This document shows, one piece after another, positions 33,810 to 42,474 of a stretch of 64,000 nt of DNA. The notes below the pieces were generated by a model. That model was not told the DNA's origin. It did no database searches and saw nothing but the letters and a program-made list of their open reading frames with translations. This stretch comes from an uncultured Collinsella sp. (GTDB lineage: Bacteria; Actinomycetota; Coriobacteriia; Coriobacteriales; Coriobacteriaceae): contig UQTV01000001.1 in the NCBI GenBank assembly GCA_900544095.1, forward strand, positions 1 through 64,000. Reading direction: 5' to 3'. A program made the translations under genes and the position numbers. How positions within the stretch are numbered: the stretch's first letter is position 1; each line of letters starts with the position of its first letter.

Positions 33810-35233
33810 TACTTGCCCTCGTCGGCAGGCATGTTGTCGCCGCCGTCTGCCGTCATTCCTGTGCCGGTATCCGTCACGATGGTGTCGCCGTCGCGTAGCT
33901 TGGTAACCGGGACGTCTGGATTGATCTCGTTGCCCTGGTCGTCGCGCTTGACCTGCGCCTTACCGACTACAGCCTCGTTGTCGTTTTGCGTCACGACGGT
34001 CACCTTCACGCGGCGCGTCTTCTTGCCTTCCGAATCGGTGGCCAGATTGACGTAATAGTGCTCGCCGTCTTCGGTCATGAGCGCCATCGTCGGCACCATC
34101 ACCACGTCGTCGAGCTGCTCTGTCACCACCGATACCTCGGCCGTCATGCCCGGCTTCAGGCGCGCGTCGGGCGCCTCGATGAGAATGTCGACGTTAAAGG
34201 TTACGCTGCCGCCGCCACCGTTGGCGGTGTCGGAGTTTGCCACCGAGGCGATAGCCGTGACGGTGCCTTGGCTCACAATATCGGGAAACGCGGGATAGGT
34301 CACGTTGGCGCTCTGGCCCACGGCGATCTTGGCGATATCCTTTTCGCCCACCTGAACCGTTACCTTCATCTTGGAGAGGTCGGCGATCTGCATGCACTGC
34401 TTGCCGCCGCTCGTATCGCTTTCGCCCATGATCATGCCGCCTGTTACCGTGGCGCCCACCTTGGCGTTGAGCTCCACGATGCTGCCCGAGCTCGGCGCCG
34501 TAACCGTGCGCCCGGCGGCCTTGGCGTTCGCCTGATCGAGGTTTGCCTGGGCCGATGCGAGGCTGCGCTGTGCGGCCGATACGGTGTTCGTGTCGGCGGA
34601 CCCAGCGGAGGCGCCTGCCGCTGCGGCGGAAGCTCCATCGACGTCCGTCGTTGGGGTGGCCTGCGCGGAAGCGAGGGCTTTCTGCGCGTTGGCGAGGTCT
34701 TCCTGAGCGGCTGCTACTGCACGCTGCGCCTCGGCAACGTTGCGATCGAGCTCGTCGTTTTTAATGGTCATGAGCACGTCGCCCTCGTTGACGGATTGGC
34801 CTGCCTGCACGTTGATCGAATCGACCGTGCCGTCGACAGAAGGGGAGACCACTGAGGACGAAATGGGTTTGAGCTGGCCTTTCGCCTCGACCGTTGTGGT
34901 AAACGTGCCCTCGGTCACCATGTCGGTCACAGGCTCGCTAGCGCCCTGTGGCTGCGCATTGATAACCAGGGTTGCGACAATGGCAATGAGCGCGATGGCA
35001 CCCACGACGCCGGCGGCAATACCGCGTCGAATCAGCTTTTTGCGCCGACGCTCGGCACGCTTTGCCTTGAGCTTTGCATAGGCTTCTTCATCGGAAATCT
35101 CGGCGGTATCGTTCGTGCGTCCGCTCTGCTTTTCGGCATGTACGTTTGTAATCAAAGGAATCGTTTCGGTGGCACCTTCGGGCGTGTACTCGGCATCATC
35201 CGGGCCTGGGGTGATGGTGGGGACATTCGGCAT
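33809..35233 (-). CDS. MacA-type efflux adaptor (membrane fusion protein family)
   Basis: A 474-residue adaptor. A basic N-terminus leads into one membrane helix (~75-97, GIAAGVVGAIALIAIVATLVI). A biotinyl-lipoyl-like half (VVSPSVDGTVDSINVQAGQSVNEGD) is followed by a coiled-coil hairpin (ELDRNVAEAQRAVAAAQEDL through QANLDQANAKAAG), the second lipoyl half (VTAPSSGSIVELNAKVGA) and a beta-barrel domain. In a Gram-positive it would couple to MacB-like permeases without an outer-membrane channel. The start has an AAGGAG site. First gene of the three-gene operon. Confidence 0.87.
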   Translation of the reverse strand: MPNVPTITPGPDDAEYTPEGATETIPLITNVHAEKQSGRTNDTAEISDEEAYAKLKAKRAERRRKKLIRRGIAAGVVGAIALIAIVATLVINAQPQGASEPVTDMVTEGTFTTTVEAKGQLKPISSSVVSPSVDGTVDSINVQAGQSVNEGDVLMTIKNDELDRNVAEAQRAVAAAQEDLANAQKALASAQATPTTDVDGASAAAAGASAGSADTNTVSAAQRSLASAQANLDQANAKAAGRTVTAPSSGSIVELNAKVGATVTGGMIMGESDTSGGKQCMQIADLSKMKVTVQVGEKDIAKIAVGQSANVTYPAFPDIVSQGTVTAIASVANSDTANGGGGSVTFNVDILIEAPDARLKPGMTAEVSVVTEQLDDVVMVPTMALMTEDGEHYYVNLATDSEGKKTRRVKVTVVTQNDNEAVVGKAQVKRDDQGNEINPDVPVTKLRDGDTIVTDTGTGMTADGGDNMPADEGK

Positions 35234-35266
35234 AGCGTCTCCTTTATAGAAAGTTCCTCAATAAGT

Positions 35267-35298
35267 ATATGCGCCCGTCGCGTAAGGCGGGCGCATAT
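35267..35298. other. perfect intergenic hairpin
   Basis: ATATGCGCCCG and CGGGCGCATAT arms (11 bp, 10-nt loop) lie between the L,D-transpeptidase stop and the adaptor gene start. There is no T tract on the minus strand, so it may be a weak terminator of the transpeptidase gene or a barrier between operons. Confidence 0.5.
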
Positions 35299-35365
35299 GG
35301 CGGATTCTTTCGGAACTGTTAGATTGGTCGCAGCGGCTCCACGTTGTGGGAATGCGCGCGTTGCA

Positions 35366-37081
35366 CTACGAGTGGACAACCACGCACAGGCCGACTTTGA
35401 TGCAGTCGTGAAGTGCCTTTGCATCGGCCAGGCGCAGGTTGATGCAACCGTGGCTGCCGCACCACTTGTACGACTCGGCATTATCGAAGCTCTTGTCGTT
35501 TTGCCAGGTGGCGTCGTGGAATCCGACCATATTGCCCTCGAACGGCATCCAGTAGCTTACCGGGCTCTCGTATTTGGGCTTGCCGGTCTCGGGGTCCTTG
35601 GCACCGATGAGTTTGCTGGCGCCATCGTTGCTGTTGATCTGCCATACGCCCTCGGGGGTGGCGTCCTCGCCCGGCTTTCCAGAGATAAAGTTGGCCTCCC
35701 ACACGATGTTGCCGCTCTCGTCGTAGTAGCGCGCATGCTGCTCGGACAGGTCGACGTCGATATAGGCCTTCCAGTCGGGCTCGCCCTTGGCGGTAAATGT
35801 GTCGGCCTTCTGGGAGTACTTGATCTCGATTTCGCCGGTCTGCTTGTTGTTAATGGCGTCTTCGACCTGCTTGGCGAGCGAGCTGCTGTCGATGGACCAA
35901 CCAAAGTCGCCGCCTTCGACGGCGCACTGCTTGCCATCGGCGCGCGTCCACCAGCGAGTGGAGCCCACGGTATTATAGCCGTTGGCGAGCTCGGCTGCCC
36001 AGCTGCTGATCTGCGACGTATCGAGCGTGGGGTTGGCCGGATCGGCAAAGCTGATCCACTGCAACACGGAGCTGCCATCAACCTTGCCGGCATCCTCGCC
36101 GTTAAGCTTGAGGGTCACGTTGACGCCCAAGAAGTTATTGGCGGCATCGCATGCGGCCTGAATCTGATCATCGGTCAGCGTTCCATTGAGCGGCTCATAG
36201 GCATCGTTGCCGAGCTTGGAAAGATCTACGGTCTCGGCCAGCGAGGCAAGCTCGAGCTCGGCATACTTAATGACATGCTCGCGGTTGAGTTTTTCGTTGG
36301 AGCGCGCCTCCTCGACGGTAAACTTGCCGGCCTGCTCGTCATAGGAGCTATTGGCCTCGAACGTGCCCGAACGGCCCTCGTTAAACTCATCGATGGCGGT
36401 GCCCAGATCCTTCTCAAACTGCTTTTGGTCAAAGGTATCGGAGAGCATGGACAGGTCGACGTCTTGATCAAGATCGACTTCGTTGGAGCTAGCGGTTGTT
36501 TTGGTCTTGCCGCTTAAGGATTCTACAAGGCGAACCGGCCATACAATGGCTTCGTTGCGGCTGATAATCTCTTTTGCGGCAGCTTCGCCGTCGACAATGG
36601 GCTCATCGGACTCGGGCTGATAGGTCCAGCTAAAGTCATCGCCCGTAACGGTGAGCTTATAGTGCTTCCACGCCGAGTTGACCTTGGTGGCGGCAGACGA
36701 AGCGTTTGAGAACGAGACGTCGACGCCGGCGATGGTGGTGTTGGGGTAGGCTACCTGCGAAAACGCTACGACGCCTACGATATAGACAATGACGATAAGA
36801 CCCAGAACGACAAAGAGCGTCGTCTTTTTGCCCGACTTATTGTTCTCGGCGGGTTTGCGTGCGGGGCCGCAATCGCCTCGAGCGTGCGTGGGGGGCTGCT
36901 TGGGCGCATTGCCATTTGCCTGGCGCTGCTGATGCTGCTTGTTCGGACGTTGGGAAACGTTTGCCGCACCTCGCTGCTGACCGCGGCTCGGCGCGATAGG
37001 ACGCGGCGACTGAACGCCGCCGGTGTGCCTGCTCGGCTGCTGCGGATCGGGAATCAGTTGAGTTCGATCGTTTTGCGACAT
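35366..37081 (-). CDS. L,D-transpeptidase (YkuD) with peptidoglycan-binding domain
   Basis: Cell-wall enzyme that forms 3-3 cross-links or anchors proteins to peptidoglycan. The 571-residue protein has a long Gln/Pro/Asn-rich cytoplasmic start (~1-80), one membrane helix (TLFVVLGLIVIVYIVGVVAF), a repeated alpha/beta region of the type often fused to YkuD (putative peptidoglycan-binding, ~110-430), and the catalytic domain ending in SHGCINLRLADAKAL with the nucleophile Cys and conserved His. The start at 37081 is spaced better from GAAGGA than the ATG three codons earlier. Transcribed alone. Confidence 0.9.
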   Translation of the reverse strand: MSQNDRTQLIPDPQQPSRHTGGVQSPRPIAPSRGQQRGAANVSQRPNKQHQQRQANGNAPKQPPTHARGDCGPARKPAENNKSGKKTTLFVVLGLIVIVYIVGVVAFSQVAYPNTTIAGVDVSFSNASSAATKVNSAWKHYKLTVTGDDFSWTYQPESDEPIVDGEAAAKEIISRNEAIVWPVRLVESLSGKTKTTASSNEVDLDQDVDLSMLSDTFDQKQFEKDLGTAIDEFNEGRSGTFEANSSYDEQAGKFTVEEARSNEKLNREHVIKYAELELASLAETVDLSKLGNDAYEPLNGTLTDDQIQAACDAANNFLGVNVTLKLNGEDAGKVDGSSVLQWISFADPANPTLDTSQISSWAAELANGYNTVGSTRWWTRADGKQCAVEGGDFGWSIDSSSLAKQVEDAINNKQTGEIEIKYSQKADTFTAKGEPDWKAYIDVDLSEQHARYYDESGNIVWEANFISGKPGEDATPEGVWQINSNDGASKLIGAKDPETGKPKYESPVSYWMPFEGNMVGFHDATWQNDKSFDNAESYKWCGSHGCINLRLADAKALHDCIKVGLCVVVHS

Positions 37082-37190
37082 CGTATGCATATCCTTCGGA
37101 TTTCGCCTTGCGGCTCATCGTGTTTTTACTGGGCTTGCATTATAGCGATTACCCAGTTGTTTGTGGTATGGAAACGGTGGCATTCAAAAG

Positions 37191-37212
37191 AGGTGGGACA
37201 TTTGTCCCACCT
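37191..37212 (-). terminator. perfect palindrome downstream of sdaA
   Basis: AGGTGGGACA and TGTCCCACCT arms with a 2-nt centre, 18 nt past the serine dehydratase stop. On the minus strand it is followed by CTTTTG, so it can act as a terminator. It also belongs by sequence to the GGGAC palindrome group. Confidence 0.6.
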
Positions 37213-37230
37213 TCGAGTTTTTCTTTGTCG

Positions 37231-38838
37231 CTATCCGCACACACCGCATTTTGCACAGGCCGAAAGTGCGGCCGGAGCCTGCGCGATGCCACCCTTTGCC
37301 GTCTCGCGCAGCGTGGCCGGCAACGCGTGGCCCACGGAGAGCATGACGTGCGCCATCTGGTCAAACGGCACCAGGCTCTTGATACCGGCAAGTGCAAGCT
37401 GCGCCGAGCTAAATGCCGCGGCCACGCCGATGGCATTGCGGTTTTGGCACGGCACCTCCACGAGGCCGCCCACCGGGTCGCAGACCAGGCCCAGCAGGTT
37501 GCTCAGGGCGATGGAGCTGGCGTCGAGTGCCTGCTCAGGCGTGCCTCCGAGCATCTGCACCAGCGCGGCGGCGGCCATGGCGGCCGCGCTTCCCACCTCG
37601 GCTTGGCATCCGCCCTCGGCGCCGGCGACGCAGGCGCTCGTGGTGAGGTTGAGGCCGATGGCGGCGGCGCAGTAGAGGGCGTCCATGACTTGCTCATCGT
37701 CCAGTTGCAGATGGTCGGCGAGCGCCAGCACGCAGCCGGGCACGACGCCTGCGGAGCCGGCCGTGGGGGCGGCGACGATCACTCCCATCGTGGCGGAGCG
37801 TTCGAGCACGGCCATCGCGCGGGTCACGGCATCGGTCTGGACGGCGCCCATCAGGCTTACGCTCAAGTCGTTGCGGCCGGTGGCATCAACGAGTCTGGCC
37901 TCGCCGCCGATAAGCCCGCCGAGCGAGCGCTGAGGATTGGCGATGGGGGCCGTGGTCTCCTCGCGCATGACGTCGAGCACGCGGCGCATGGCGGCGACGG
38001 CGTGGGCCTCGCCGGTCAGGCGCGCCTCGCGAACGGCCATGACGGCGCCGATGTTGAGGCCGAGTTCGGCGCAGGCGTCGAGCAACTGCGCACCATCGTC
38101 AAAGATTTCCTTGGCCGAAACGCCGGGGGAGAGCGACGAGGCCGAGCCCGGGAGCTCGATAAAGGTCGCGTAATCGACATTGTCGAGTTTGCGGAGCATG
38201 GGGACGACGGTGTCGTCGGGCGCGCCGTCGGTCTCGAAGACGGAGTAGGCCTGGCCGCCCACTTCGGTGCGGTAGGTGCGGCAGAAGGCGATGTTCACGT
38301 GTGCGTAGGCGAGCAGGTTCGTGAGCGCGGCGAGCACGCCGGGGACGTCCTGGTGTGCCACGAAGAGCGTGGAATACATGCCCGAGATATCGACGCCGAC
38401 GCCGTTGATGCGGCTGATGCGCATCTTGCCGCCGCCGAGGCTCTCGCCGCGGACCTGCGCCGTGGCGCCCGTATCGTCGGCCATGTCGATGTCGACGGTG
38501 TTGGGATGGATGGAGGCGTCGTCGCCCTTAATTTCAAAGTGGTAGTCGAGGCCCTGCTCGCGTGCGAGGTCGAAGGCCTGCTTGATGTTCTCGTCGTCGG
38601 TGTCGAGGCCCAGGATGCCCGCGACGAGCGCACGATCGGTGCCGTGGCCGCGGTGGGTGTGGGCAAAGGAGTTCCACAGGCCAAAGGTGACCTTAGTGAT
38701 GCGGCCTTCCAGCAGGCTGGCGGCAACTTGGGCGCAGCGCAGGGCGCCGGCGGTGTGCGATGAGCTGGGGCCGACCATGATGGGGCCCAAGATCTCGAAT
38801 GCCGAGGTCGTAGCTAGTGTTTGCGGCTTGCCTGCCAT
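37231..38838 (-). CDS. sdaA: L-serine ammonia-lyase, single-chain iron-sulfur type
   Basis: Deaminates L-serine to pyruvate and ammonia with a [4Fe-4S] cluster. The 535-residue chain carries the beta part first (ILGPIMVGPSSSHTAGA, FGLWNSFAHTHRGHGTDRAL, ACT-like region ~150-225) and the alpha part after ~270 (APTAGSAGVVPG, Cys in TSACVAGAEGGCQAEVGSA and VCDPVGGLVEVPCQNR for the cluster, terminal CAKCGVCG). The start at 38838 has AGGAG five bases upstream; the longer frame reads into element B and is rejected. Confidence 0.9.
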   Translation of the reverse strand: MAGKPQTLATTSAFEILGPIMVGPSSSHTAGALRCAQVAASLLEGRITKVTFGLWNSFAHTHRGHGTDRALVAGILGLDTDDENIKQAFDLAREQGLDYHFEIKGDDASIHPNTVDIDMADDTGATAQVRGESLGGGKMRISRINGVGVDISGMYSTLFVAHQDVPGVLAALTNLLAYAHVNIAFCRTYRTEVGGQAYSVFETDGAPDDTVVPMLRKLDNVDYATFIELPGSASSLSPGVSAKEIFDDGAQLLDACAELGLNIGAVMAVREARLTGEAHAVAAMRRVLDVMREETTAPIANPQRSLGGLIGGEARLVDATGRNDLSVSLMGAVQTDAVTRAMAVLERSATMGVIVAAPTAGSAGVVPGCVLALADHLQLDDEQVMDALYCAAAIGLNLTTSACVAGAEGGCQAEVGSAAAMAAAALVQMLGGTPEQALDASSIALSNLLGLVCDPVGGLVEVPCQNRNAIGVAAAFSSAQLALAGIKSLVPFDQMAHVMLSVGHALPATLRETAKGGIAQAPAALSACAKCGVCG

Positions 38839-38893
38839 ATACGCTCCTGTTCTGTCCTGTCGTCCCGAGGGGCGGGGCATACTCTGTCCCGCC

Positions 38894-39014
38894 GTTCCGA
38901 GGGCTTTGGTATTTGGTCGCCTGCTCGGACAGTCCTGCTCGCACGGAGGCCACATTAAGTGGCCTCCGGCTCGTGCGGAACTCGCGATCGACCAAATACC
39001 AAAGCCCTCGGAAC
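38894..39014. repeat. nested palindromic element B with shared hairpin core
   Basis: Perfect 26-nt arms at 38894-38919 and 38989-39014 (sequence unique to this site) enclose the 54-nt core at 38929-38982. Core ends are identical to elements A and C. The inner stem is GGAGGCCAC/GTGGCCTCC instead of GAAGAGCAC/GTGCTCTTC, a fully compensated change. Left spacer CCTGCTCGG and right spacer CGCGAT match element A. It lies upstream of sdaA. Confidence 0.85.
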
Positions 39015-39110
39015 TTAGGATACATGGTAGAGGCGCTCATGCTGCAAAATCCATCAGCTGGAGACCTATTCTGTGCTCCATGTCGACTCATCTTCGCTAC
39101 CGATTAAATA

Positions 39111-39148
39111 AAAAAGAAGTACCGGTTGGGGGCGGTACTTCTTTTTAA
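39111..39148 (-). terminator. terminator downstream of metK
   Basis: AAAAAGAAGTACCG and CGGTACTTCTTTTT arms with an 8-nt loop. It has A and T tracts on both sides, so it can work in both directions; it lies 36 nt past the metK stop. Confidence 0.9.
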
Positions 39149-39183
39149 AGCGCTTATGTCGTTGAAACCTTGGAGGTTCTTAA

Positions 39184-40464
<1,281 letters not shown>

Positions 40465-40486
40465 GATTGTCCTTTCAAAAACGTGT

Positions 40487-40513
40487 CCCGGCGACCGTTA
40501 CCATTCCGCCGGG
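40487..40513 (-). promoter_or_regulatory. hairpin in the metK leader
   Basis: CCCGGCG and CGCCGGG arms enclose 13 nt on the minus strand, followed by ACACGTTTTTG and then the metK ribosome-binding site. It could be an attenuator or a stabilising structure. None of the SAM-riboswitch consensus stretches known to me is visible. Confidence 0.4.
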
Positions 40514-40572
40514 CTCTCTATGCAAGGGCACATCATAGCGCGTAAATCAAACATTCACACCCTTTCCGCACC

Positions 40573-40703
40573 TACTCATTGGGGACAGACTTAATTACTC
40601 ATTGGGGACAGACTTAAATGACCAGTCTTAAACCAAGAATGTCCCCAATGACTACAACGACTGGTCATTTAAGTCTGTCCCCAATGAGTAGTCCCCAATG
40701 AGT
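40573..40703. repeat. GGGGACAGACTTAA palindrome with tandem partial copies
   Basis: Perfect 30-nt inverted arms at 40597-40626 and 40660-40689, starting ACTCATTGGGGACAG. A direct 23-nt-period copy of the arm start lies just upstream (40573-40594) and a short copy (GTCCCCAATGAGT) just downstream. The 33-nt centre contains another GTCCCCAATGA. It fills most of the gap between divergent metK and gltX. Confidence 0.8.
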
Positions 40704-40788
40704 GGGTCGGTGCCCTTTGTGCGGAGGTGGGCATTGTTGCTTTATACTGGTGCGGTTAGACATCCATCCTGCAATCGAGGAGATTTCC

Positions 40789-42264
40789 ATGGCATCAGAC
40801 GTTCGCGTCCGCTTTGCACCCTCACCGACGGGCAAGCTGCACATCGGCGGCGCCCGCACCGCTATCTATAACTGGGCTTTCGCCCGTGCTAACGGCGGCA
40901 CGTTCATCCTGCGCATTGACGACACCGATCCCACCCGCTCTACCGACGAGAACACGCAGATCATCCTGCGCGCCATGCGTTGGCTGGGCCTGGACTGGGA
41001 CGAGGGTCCCGAGGTGGGCGGAGACTTTGGCCCCTATGCCCAGACCGAGCGCCTGGACCTGTACAAGCAGGCCGCCCAGAAACTTTGGGACGAGGGCAAG
41101 GCCTATCCCTGCTTCTGCACCAAGGAGCAGCTCGACGCCGACCGCAAGGCCGCGCAGGAGCGCAAGGACCCCTTCCAGGGCTATCAGCGTCGTTGCCGCG
41201 ATCTTGATCCCGAGGAGGCCCGCCGCCGCATCGAGGCCGGCGAGTCCTACGTCCTGCGCATCAAGGTGCCCGAGGACCGCGGCGACGTCGTCATCCACGA
41301 TGCCGTCCACGGCGAGGTGACCTTCGACGCCAAGGCGCTCGACGACTTTGTCATCTTCCGCTCCGATGGCACGCCCACGTACAACTTCGCGACCGTCGTC
41401 GACGACGCCATGATGAAGATCACCCATGTCATCCGCGGCGACGACCACCTGTCCAACACCCCGCGTCAGGTCATGGTCTACGAGGCCCTCGGCGCGCCCG
41501 TGCCCACGTTCGCCCACATCTCCATGATCCTGGGCGCCGACGGTAAGAAGCTCTCCAAGCGCCACGGCGCAACTTCGGTGGAGGAGTACCGCGACGCCGG
41601 TTACCTTTCCGACGCCTTCGTCAACTACCTGGCGCTGCTCGGCTGGTCGCTCGACGGCGAGACCACGATCATCCCGCGCGATGTCCTAGCCAGCAAGTTC
41701 TCGCTCGACCGCATCTCCAAGAACCCGGCGACCTTCGATCCCAAGAAGCTCGATTGGGTCAATGCCGAGTACATCAACGGCATGTCCGACGCGCAGTTTG
41801 CCGATGAGATCATGGTCCCCAAGCTGCACGAGGCGGGTCTCATCGAGGGCAACGTCGAGTACGGCGAGGACTGGATTGATGCGCTTGCCGCCATCGTCAA
41901 GCCGCGCACCAAGATGCCGACCGACGCCGTGACCGTCGCCGCTCCCATCTTTGCTACGGCCGAGACTCTCGAGTATGACGAGAAATCCGTTAACAAGGGC
42001 CTGGCTAAGGAAGGCATGGGCGCCATTCTGGATGCCGCCAAGGCTGCGCTCGAGGGCGTGGACAAGTGGACTGCCGAGGCCATCGACGCCGCGCTTGAGC
42101 CGCTGCCCGAGCAGATGGACCTCAAGAAGCGCGTGGTGTTCCAGGCCGTGCGCGTCGCCGTCTGCGGCAACATGGTGAGCCCTCCGCTGGGCGAGACCAT
42201 GGCGCTCGTCGGCCGCGACGACTGCCTGGCGCGTATCGACCGCGCTCGCACGATGGCGCTGTAG
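40789..42264 (+). CDS. gltX: glutamate--tRNA ligase
   Basis: Charges tRNA-Glu (two identical genes at 6515 and 6614). The 491-residue class-I synthetase has the HIGH-type motif in FAPSPTGKLHIGGARTAIYNW, the KMSKS-type motif in KKLSKRHGATS near residue 255, the catalytic-domain stretch CFCTKEQLDADR, and a C-terminal anticodon-binding helical domain. The ATG at 40789 follows GAGGAG. Monocistronic, closed by a terminator. Confidence 0.95.
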   Translation: MASDVRVRFAPSPTGKLHIGGARTAIYNWAFARANGGTFILRIDDTDPTRSTDENTQIILRAMRWLGLDWDEGPEVGGDFGPYAQTERLDLYKQAAQKLWDEGKAYPCFCTKEQLDADRKAAQERKDPFQGYQRRCRDLDPEEARRRIEAGESYVLRIKVPEDRGDVVIHDAVHGEVTFDAKALDDFVIFRSDGTPTYNFATVVDDAMMKITHVIRGDDHLSNTPRQVMVYEALGAPVPTFAHISMILGADGKKLSKRHGATSVEEYRDAGYLSDAFVNYLALLGWSLDGETTIIPRDVLASKFSLDRISKNPATFDPKKLDWVNAEYINGMSDAQFADEIMVPKLHEAGLIEGNVEYGEDWIDALAAIVKPRTKMPTDAVTVAAPIFATAETLEYDEKSVNKGLAKEGMGAILDAAKAALEGVDKWTAEAIDAALEPLPEQMDLKKRVVFQAVRVAVCGNMVSPPLGETMALVGRDDCLARIDRARTMAL

Positions 42265-42287
42265 TAGACGCGCAAATGCATGTATCC

Positions 42288-42319
42288 GAGCCCCGTTCAC
42301 CCGAGCGGGGCTCTTGTTT
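42288..42319 (+). terminator. terminator after gltX
   Basis: GAGCCCCG and CGGGGCTC arms with a 9-nt loop followed by TTGTTT, 23 nt past the stop codon. Confidence 0.85.
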
Positions 42320-42340
42320 CTGTACCGATGAGTGGGTTGC

Positions 42341-42442
42341 TGGGACAAAATAATCAGTAGTGTTTGTCCCATGTTCGAGTGACGCAACGAGCTCGACACT
42401 CGTATCGGCCATGGGACAAACTCTACTGATTATTTTGTCCCA
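42341..42442. repeat. GGGACAAAATAATC palindrome between gltX and priA
   Basis: 33-nt inverted arms at 42341-42373 and 42410-42442 with a single mismatch. They start TGGGACAAAATAATC and end in a second internal GTCCCATG, around a 36-nt centre that contains its own CGAGTG/CACTCG pairing. It lies 33 nt upstream of priA and may overlap its promoter. Confidence 0.8.
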
Positions 42443-42474
42443 CCCCTTTCAGGTCCGTTCGTTAGAGGTGGTGT

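Noticed and set aside
37108..38763. 551-residue frame antisense to sdaA
   Set aside because: Glycine/valine/histidine-rich antisense shadow without domains.
38839..38955. Upstream extension of sdaA by 39 residues
   Set aside because: It reads through element B; the ATG at 38838 has a proper AGGAG site and begins the conserved protein.
40465..40580. SAM riboswitch before metK
   Set aside because: A hairpin exists, but no SAM-I, SAM-II or SAM-IV consensus stretch was recognised.
40573..40703. CRISPR array
   Set aside because: The repeated units are two or three copies in inverted and uneven arrangement, without regular spacers or cas genes.
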